Positions 45,664 through 54,700 of a stretch of DNA of 64,000 nucleotides are shown here, one piece after another. The notes beneath the pieces were generated by a model. The model saw nothing but the letters and a program-made list of their open reading frames with translations. It was not told the DNA's origin and did not search any database. A program made the translations under genes and the position numbers. Position 1 is the stretch's first letter. The number at the start of each line of letters is the position of its first letter. This DNA comes from Silurus meridionalis (taxonomy: Eukaryota > Chordata > Actinopteri > Siluriformes > Siluridae): the NCBI RefSeq assembly GCF_014805685.1, contig NC_060900.1, forward strand, positions 8,278,450-8,342,449, read 5' to 3'.

Positions 45664-45890
45664 ATTCAAGTCAAGTTTATTTCTATAGCGCATTTCACAA
45701 CAGACATTGTCTCAAAGCAGCTTTACAGAATTTAACAGTGAAGGTGAACGATGTGTATTTATCCCTGATGAGCAGCCATGGCGACTGTGGTGAGGAAAAA
45801 ACCCCTTAGATGTTATGAGGAAGAAACCTTGAGAGGAACCAGACTCAAGGGGGAACCCATCCTCATCTGGGTGACATCAAGAGTGTGATT
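45664..45890. repeat. Interspersed repeat copy (family C), most complete
   Basis: Starts TCAAGTCAAGTTTATTTCTA, continues through CAGACATTGTCTCAAAGCAG and CAGCCATGGCGACTGTGGTG, and ends CCTCATCTGGGTGACATC. Shorter relatives are at 41305 and 31640. I recognise it as a dispersed fish repeat but not its class. Confidence 0.65.
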
Positions 45891-46330
45891 TTAATCTTTA
45901 AAACAATACAGAACACTGGAGAGTGAGAACTAACATGAGTACTGGAGTGTAAGATTATGGGTAATGTTCTTTCTACAGTCTTTTGATATTCCCAATGAAG
46001 CAGAGGGTAATTTGGTGTCACTCAGAAGAGATTTCAAATCCGATTCCTTTCAGGTAACGTGTAGTGCTCGAAGATATTCTATGACGATGTTGACAATTTG
46101 TTTAGATATAAACGCTTTAGAAATAAACTTTCTTTACTTGCACAAAGCACCCATTGGCCCTGCCAAGTCAAAGCAGATGATTTAATGTATATTTTGGACC
46201 CTTTATCTAAAACAGACACGTACACCACGGTCGTCTAGTTTATTACTGTATTTCAGCTGTGTTTGTAAAAACCTTCATTATAAAGAAGTCGCTGTTGCAG
46301 GACATGATGAGGAGAGGTAACAGAAAAGGT

Positions 46331-46336
46331 TTTATT
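46331..46336 (-). promoter_or_regulatory. dcp1a: dcp1a polyadenylation signal (candidate)
   Basis: TTTATT on plus reads AATAAA on minus (GTACAATAAAACC), about 2.3 kb after the stop. A nearer candidate is the TTTATT near 47484. Confidence 0.4.
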
Positions 46337-48625
46337 GTACATTGAACAAGCCAAACAGAAGTATTTAAAGAACTTTAAAAAGGATAATGAGTTAGCGGTA
46401 CGCAACCTGTTTGCATCAGCACACACTCTAGTGCCATGCGTTTGAACAGATTTGAGATTCTTGGATGCTGATAATTGCTTATACATTTTCTGAGGGGGAA
46501 AAAAAAACGAAAGCAATAACAAAATGAAATTACAAAAGGGAACAACATGCATGAGATATGGAAATAAAACTAAAATTTAAAAAAGAAAAAAAAGGCTTAA
46601 TCATCGCAAATGTAGACTGGATTGTGCTGCACTGACTTTATGACGCTGATATTTCCAATCCAATAATTTCATTTTTAAGTAGTGCAAAGAATATTAACTT
46701 TAGCTATAAACCATAATAAAACATCATGTAGCTGAACGTCTATGTGAGGAAACAAAAACTGGGCACCAGGTGTCATTTCTTGTACTACAATTGGGGTATA
46801 TGAAAACCTTTTAGGTCTTTAAATGAAGTAACATGAGGAGGGAAAGAGAGCTGCCTATAAGACACATTCAAGCTTCCAAATGAGAACACAACTGAAAGCT
46901 CCACTTGGTTACTTTAGTTAAATTATTAGTTAGAACTCATTCTGCGCCACACTGCTTCAGTTTCCTGAATTTCCCTGCTGGCGTTTGTGTGCAAACTCAA
47001 AAGTCTTCATTAATCAGCGCTGAAAGGTACGTGTAATTTAGCTGGCCGAAAATATACATAAAGAGGAGATATTAAATCAATAAACAGGATTATACAGTTT
47101 AAAAAAATGCATTAAAAAAGGCTTTACTTAAATGTACACTTGTCAAAACAAAAATAAAACAAAAAAAAAAAGACTGAATTAGCAAAGCTGAGCAAACAAA
47201 TACAACCGGAAAAAAACAACAACCACAAAGCGCCACACAGTGGAGGAATTGATCAATATCTTAGAAAAGGCTTTAGACTCGAATCGTCATATGCCACTGC
47301 AGATTTTTATGATGTATCTGGCATTTGATAAACCATTAACAGGGTGCGCAATGGACCGTCCATTTATTAGGTACGCCTGTCTGCTATCGTATAAAGCGCG
47401 AGCTCCACTTTATTTTAACTTCCCGCTCGTCCTGGATTCCAGACTAAAATGGTGAAAGGAGGTATTCTGTTACTCGGAACACTTTATTTCCTAATCAATC
47501 TAATTCATCACTATATAATCGTACTGTTTTCCAGTGCAAACAAAGTGTATCGCAGTAACACTACTGCGGTTTCAAATGCTTCACAAGCGCTGGTGTATTC
47601 GATCGGGGTTACAATAGGTCGCTTCTAGAACAATGGGACAAACATGACCAAGAAAAAGTGCAGTGTCTTCCCCAAAAACTCTTCAAAACTTAATCAGGGA
47701 GAATTGTTTTAGTTATTAACATGGTTACTAAGGAAGCAGAGAAATGACACTGGTATTGGTCTGGGAATATTTTGTTAAACTGTGTACGCCATCACACGGG
47801 GGAACGGGTGGCGCGAAACTAAATCGATATGAATAGAAGTATCAGGAGGATTTAATACAACAGCTTCCCACGATACAAGTATCCTTATAAAGCATCTTAA
47901 CAGTATCCTTAATAGCGAGTGTGCAGCCCTGTGCCAGAAGGCAGGGTCATTAACAATGACTACAAGGTGCTGTGATTTGTATTCCCACAGGCATCGAAGA
48001 AGTGGACTAATGAACTGGAGATATAGAGAAAATCGGGTTGACTCCAAATGCGATTCAGGGCGAGGTGAATTTAAATACGCGCACTGAGGCGCCTCTGGTT
48101 GGGTGCTGTTCTATTAAAGATACTGATAAAGATACGCCATAAGATTAAAACATAAAATTAATCCTGAGTTCATTGTAAATAAAATGTTTCATCATTCATT
48201 GACAAATCAGAGGGGGAAAAAAAAAATGCATCTCTTCAACATGGCGGTTACAAAAATTTGATTTTGCTCCTGCTTTCCTTGGTTAAGCCATAACAATCGT
48301 CTCGACACGGAATGAAGGACAGACAGGGAACTGTGTGACCAGACTTTACAATGTTTAGGCATAAGAATCAATAAGTGTGTCCCCCCTTGGTGATTTTGTA
48401 CTAGCCAGGGCTCAGATGTTGGCTATATGCGGTCATCCTGAAGCTTGCATTCTTGCACAGTAGCGCTGAAAGACAAAGAAGTGGTGTGCGTTTGGATTTG
48501 TCCTTCAGGGACTATGATACAGCGAGAAAACCAGCACGCCAGTACGGGTCGGGTCGGTCCGGTCCTAAATGCAGCCGCCTGGGCTGAGAGTAAGAGCACG
48601 CAGTCCGGGAGTTTGGGGTCAGTAG
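46337..48625 (-). other. dcp1a: dcp1a 3' UTR (probable)
   Basis: No gene or clear repeat lies in these 2.3 kb downstream of the dcp1a stop. A long 3' UTR is usual for vertebrate DCP1A. The real end depends on which polyadenylation signal is used. Confidence 0.45.
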
Positions 48626-48706
48626 CTATAGTTTGACATTGCTGAGGTCTTTGGTGAGGCTCTGCAGGTATGCTTCGTGGATTGTGCTGAGGAATTGAGC
48701 GTCGTT
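48626..48706 (-). CDS. dcp1a: dcp1a coding exon 10 (residues 440-465 and stop)
   Basis: Encodes NDAQFLSTIHEAYLQSLTKD then LSNVKL and TAG, the end of the trimerisation helix. Acceptor CCTTTAAG. Confidence 0.93.
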   Translation of the reverse strand, partial: NDAQFLSTIHEAYLQSLTKDLSNVKL

Positions 48707-51700
48707 CTTAAAGGGAAGAAGCAGAAACTGGTTGTTACAGAATGATTAAAAAAATAATAATAATTATATCAAAGAAAAATACATTTTTGGACAAGAGTTG
48801 GAACGTGTACCTTTATCAAATGTATCAGAACGTCTTGTAGCTGTGCCTTGCTGAACACTGTTGAGGGAAGCTCTCCAGCCACAAGAGACGCAGGAGGGGA
48901 CGGTGGAGGACCAGGATTTCTTGGCAGCTCTGGTGCTTTTGTAGTGGACTGCTGGAACACGCTGGGGGAAAGCAGGAACGACGGCTCCGCCCCTGGCACA
49001 CCTAGCCCCGCCTTGGTCTGAAACAAGACGAGCAGCTCGCTAAAGCACGTGCAATGAATGCGGCATGGACAAACCACCAGTGGCAGACGAGGTACACAAA
49101 CCATGTAATTGAGTAAAAGTAGAGATAAACTGTCAAATTTTACTCCGGTAAAAGTGCTGCCTTTTAACTTTCACTTGAGTAACAGTACAAAAGTAATTGA
49201 CTTTATATGTACTCAAGTATCCAAACTACTATGATTTATTATGGCTTTAAATGTTTCTATTATGATTTTTGTCACAAGACTCTGTTACTCTTCGCACAAC
49301 AAGCTATTAATAGAATGATATTAATGAGTCAAACACTGATTTCTATTACAATTATCATGAGCCCAAAACCTTCTTTTCAACTACTTCAAAATAAATTGCG
49401 CAAACAAGGCCAACGAGTGCTGTGGCAAGAGTCAGGAGTTTTTTTTTCGTCATTTATTTCTCTCTAAATGTTCTGCTTGCTGTTGAACTGACGCTGAACT
49501 GTATGATAAATAGACACCACCAAGTGCCAATCAAAACGAGTTCTAAACAGAGCATGTGCTTCAACCTGATTTGTGGCTTGCCGTGCGCTAGACCAGTTAC
49601 CTTTTTATCCACTCACAAATAAAAAGGAACGACTGATTTTACAGAATGTAGTTGAGTAAAAAGTATGATATTTGACTTTTAAATGTAGTGAAGTTAAACA
49701 AATAAAAAAAATAAATTAACAAAAATTCGTATGAGCTCTGTTATACTCTGCCTGTGGTGGCCAATGGCTGCTGTGAGAGGGACACATATGAAATAATACT
49801 GAGAGAACTATATAACTTATAATCGGCTCACACACACCTATAAAATGTAAAAACACACGTCAGTGAAATATAATTGAAGGCATATTGACAGGAACAGATA
49901 TACACTGGTAAAGTCCATGTGGACTCAAAAATAAGTTTTTTTTTGTTTGTTTGTTTTCTTTTGCAATAATCGGTCATTAAATGGGATCTGAACCACTACA
50001 AATTCATAAGCGTCGACAAACCAAATGCGTTTAAACCTCCCCCCACATGATGGAAATGGTCCAGCCCAATATCATGGTATCAGTATTAATGTCAGCTTGT
50101 TTTATTGTTTGGGGACTCGAAATATGCCTTTTGTTGAAGTTATTTGGGTTTGACATTCTCTTCTGTCCTGCTGTGTGAATATTCGAATCACCTGTCCAAT
50201 AAGGTGTGTAGTTAATAAAAGCAGTGTGTTTCTTCATTACTATGATTTTAGCAAAGATGAAACCAGATTTCAGAAAAACAGAAATGCATTTACATAAGGG
50301 ATCATGTTTTTCTTTCTTTCTTGCCAATGTATTATAATAATTGCATATTCAAAGATTTTGCATACATTAGCATCACAAATGCAGAGAAGACTTTTTGTAC
50401 GTCTTGCAATAAGGGTTTTAATTGCGTATACTCACTGGAATGGGTTTTACAAGATTTGGGGCTTGGGGCTGTGCAAAACTACCAGCTTCTTTTGTCTTCG
50501 TTGGATGGAGAGAAAGAGGGAAAACAAAAGAAAAAAAATGGAGTGAATATAAGCCACAAAAATAACAGTCAGATATAACAAAAGAGAACAAAAGTTACTA
50601 AAGCACTCGAGGAAATTGTCCTTACTTGTACAGATGCTGCGGGTTTGCTGGTGAAAACGGCTGGTGCTATGGGTGTAGGTTCTCGGAAACTTTGTGGCGT
50701 GACCAGTGCGCTGGGCATAAAGCCCGGCACTGCTGTCGGCTTGGGGATCCCACGGCCATCGTTTTTCATTGGATTTATATACTGAGGCGCAGCCTGAGGC
50801 CCAGTCTGCTTACGATGGCTGCCAAGTGCTGGAACGTTCTCCGCCCCGGCCTGCGCCATTAAACCAGGAGAGATAGAGTGCTGAGGGAGCAGGGGATTGG
50901 CTGCCAGACACTGTGTGAGGATGGGCTCCATGGGTACGGGAGGAGGGCCGTAGCCTATTCCACGCAGGAAACTGTCAGAAATGGATTCGGCTGGAGGGGT
51001 TGGGTTTTTGGGTAAAGAGCTTCCAAACAACTCCTCCACTGTGATCTGCTTTACCACACTGTGTGTTTGCTGTGGACACAAACAAAAGATTCCGACTGAA
51101 TGGAAACCCTAAGGTGGTTGAAATGCGAATGAAATCCATGTGCTAGCTTTTGGTCAACCTTTAACTGTCCGGGTCAGGCAAGTCTGTGCCTACTGCGGCT
51201 TTGGCTCTCTATCCTTAAATGACAGGATTGAAACCCGATTGATGTGTTATGGCCCATTGAACATGGTGTTCAAGATTTTGGAGCTGCAGCTTTGTTTAAA
51301 GGGTAGAACATGTTTTATTGAACATTTGATTGGACAAATCATGTGAATGAAACGTTTATTCAATTACAATTTAGGACAATTCAATTGAAGTTTATATAAG
51401 AATATCAACAAAACATATTTTTGATTTTCTCCAATCAGGCATAACATTGACATTATTACATTGACGGGTGAAGTAAATAACACTATCTCTTCATCATGGC
51501 ACCTGTGAGTGTGTGACATTATTATTATTATTATTATATATTATTAAGAAGCAAGTAAACATATTAAAGTCAATGTTGATGTGTTAGAAGCAAGAAAAAT
51601 GGGCAAGCATAAGGATTTGAGGGAGTTCGACAAGGGCCAAATTAGAATGTCTAGACCAGTGGTCCCCAACCTTTTTTTTCTTTTAATGTCAGACAATATT

Positions 51701-54700
51701 TTCACTGACCGGCCTTTAAGGTGTGACGGATAAATACAACCAAATGAAATGATATAATAAGAAACTTAAATCCACTTTGTTGTTTTTTGTTCATTTTGCT
51801 AGTTTGGGGGTTACAATTTAGCAGTAATGTTAGCGGATGGAGCAGCCCCTTTAAGAAGGTAGTGGATGTAGGTAAGACATGTGACTGGTCAGAGCGGGTC
51901 AAAGCGTCTCCAAAACTGCATCTCCTGTGTTCAGTATCTATTTAAAGTGGTCCAAGGAAGGAGCATCCGATCAACGATCTACTGCAGCTCAAATTGGTGA
52001 AGAAGTTAATGCTCGACGGGTCAGGAATGTTTTGCAAACAAAAGGGGGAATGACAACATTAGCCAGGTGGTCATAATGTTATGCCTGATCGGTGCACTTG
52101 CACAGTTCTCCCGGCCCTCCTCTCGAGGTTTACAAGAAACTGTAAAAACACACAACAGTGTCCTGGTCCTTTAAATATTACTGTTAGGACTAAATTGAAC
52201 CTAATGACTTGATTTGTTCATTATGCCATTAATTTTTGCTTGTGACTGTGTAATCATGTAATTATTTTACAATCATAAAAACAAAATCAGAAACACAGTG
52301 GGTGTGTGATTGCAGCAGTACCTTCTCCTGCTGTGCAGCAATAACCGTGGGCTTCATGCTCTCTACTTTTACAGGGTCTGGAGTAACATCTGTGTTCACC
52401 TGTGAATCAGGATCGTTAGACTGACACTGAACAACCACAAAAAAAAAGAAACCAGAGACGTGAAGAGATAGAGAGACTGAGAGACAGAGACACAGAGACA
52501 AATGCATGCATTTAGCAAATCATTATTCAAAAGCAACAAGCAAAATGAGCGAATCAGACAAGGGCAGATTTACAGACTTACCCTGTGGTACTCCTCTTTG
52601 GCTTTGCTCAGCAGCTCCAGGATGTCCATCGGTCTCGTCTCCACACAACCATTCGTTCGGCCTCGATCTGGAGAAGCCTGTTGGGCCCTCAGTGTCTCCT
52701 GCTTCACTATTCTAAAATACACACCAAGGCCAAAATCTATAAGTAAAACTGCACAACACAAAATGTAATTGTTTTCCTTTTGGGGTTATTGGCGCATTTT
52801 GTCCATTAGATGGCAGCCGTGTACCAATAAACGTTAGAATTTAATAAGAAATAATGGGCTATAAAAAAATACATTGGGGGGTACATGGTATAGACTCCAT
52901 GTATTATGATGACATTATTATAGAAAACATGACACAAAACTAGAACTCTTTCACTAGAATTGTATTCCTATTTATCTGATTGCAGAATAAGCACCTTTGT
53001 GTACCCAGATGGCGTACCCTGAGTTAACCTGATCGCTATGGTAACAAGCTCCCTTGGCAACAAGTTCAGCTTGTTGCTAGGCTCCCATGAGGGATGCTTG
53101 GTGTGTGGTCACCAATTGCTTTTACCCGGCACTCGTCACGCTGCAGGGCACGATGCGCTTGATCATTTAAAAGTTCTATTTTTACACACGTCATAAGCCA
53201 TTCGACACTTACTGTACCATCAGCTGTGCGATGCGCTGACAGTCGGACTTGTCGTAGAACCAGATACTGTAGATTCCCACTGTAAAAAAAAACAAACAAA
53301 ACACAAAAGACTTAGAAATCCCATATCTTTCTAGGGAGCAGCATCTCATCTCTTTTAATCTGTCTGTACCTTCAGTGCAGCGTGTTCATGCATACTCAAG
53401 CTTAGTCTTACATGCTGATAACCCCTCTAAAAGTAGCCCCCTGCCTATTTCCTCTCTGATCCGAGTCAGATAAGAGAGGAATTCCGTTCTGCCTTCTTTC
53501 ACTCCGACAGCTTCTCCTTACACGTGCCGTTCAGGCGGAGCACGCGATCCTGACACGCTCTCTGTGCGAGCCTTGGAGACTCTGTCTCCCAGCCCCTACT
53601 GCTCTGTCTTCATTCTCCCTCCAGAGATTTTCACAGCTACACACAATCAGGAGACACACTACATGTTGCAGCCACTCTCCCGTTGCTTGCACAGCCAGTT
53701 GTTTTTCGTTTTTTAACCAGACTGAAAGTCCAGATTAAAGGCATTTTAGAACCTTTTCAAGGACATGTTGCACCGGAGGAAGAATGGAGCTCGGCAAAGG
53801 TGACGACCGCGAGAGGATGCTTCTGCTCGGTTTGGCCTCGAGCCCCAATCACGAGCTTCAAGACCTCCGACGCAAAGGGAAGGTCGTCTTCCAGAAGACG
53901 CTTGGACGATGTTTAAACACTACTGACAGAGGTAAGGGTTCTGTGTGGCACTTCTGTAAACCTGTACTAAAAGTCGTGCTTCTTAATCTAGTGGTTAAAC
54001 ATTTATCATTTTTGGACTCCACACTTTATGTAGCCGTCTTTTATCATTTTTGGGTGACACGTGCATGTTTCTTTTATCTGAAAGGCAGTTGAGCAGTATC
54101 CGTTTTCATTAGCCCGTCACCCCAGGCTCCAACAGTAGGCTTTGGATGAAATACGGGTAGCGATCACGCTCTCACTATTGGTACAACATGCTAACTAATT
54201 AAATATACACTGAATAAATATCGTTTAAATCGTTAGAAAAACCGACATCAATACCATGCAATTGCAACTTCATTGCAGCTAACCGGAACCACGTTACCCA
54301 TACAACAAGACAATGACCAAAACATATGTCCAAGCGGAAGTGTTATTTAGAGAGCGAACAAACAGCATGCCCAGTCACGACAACTAAATCTTATTCGACT
54401 GGATCGCAAGGTCAGGGGAAAGAAAAAGAAACTAGTGAAGAACACCTTTGGGAAGTTTTACAAGAGGCATGGCAAAGTATTTCTGATGAATGTTCGGAGA
54501 AACGAACTGTCCGTATGCCAAGAGTGTGTAAATCTGTGCTTAGGAAGGAATTTATATATTTCTTTGGTCCAAGTAAATCTGCTTTTTGTTAAATTACTTA
54601 GTTTGTTGCATATAAACAAAAAACTATTTTGGGGGGGTATTTCCAAAGTTTTGATAGACACTATGCATGTTTAGATTAAGCTAAAATAATATGAAATGTG

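Larger units (their letters stand above)
42996..46330. other. Intergenic region between dcp1a and tkt
   Basis: AT-rich spacer between two genes on the same strand. It holds a SINE fragment at 45036 and the family C repeat at 45664-45890. A possible LINE ORF2 relic near 45210-45300 (SLHWFPVAADI in the plus frame) sits next to an A tract. No gene is recognised. Confidence 0.55.

Noticed and set aside
46253..46552. 99-codon minus-strand frame in the dcp1a 3' region
   Set aside because: It contains the candidate polyadenylation signal, has T-tract-derived residues and no similarity. It is probably untranslated sequence.
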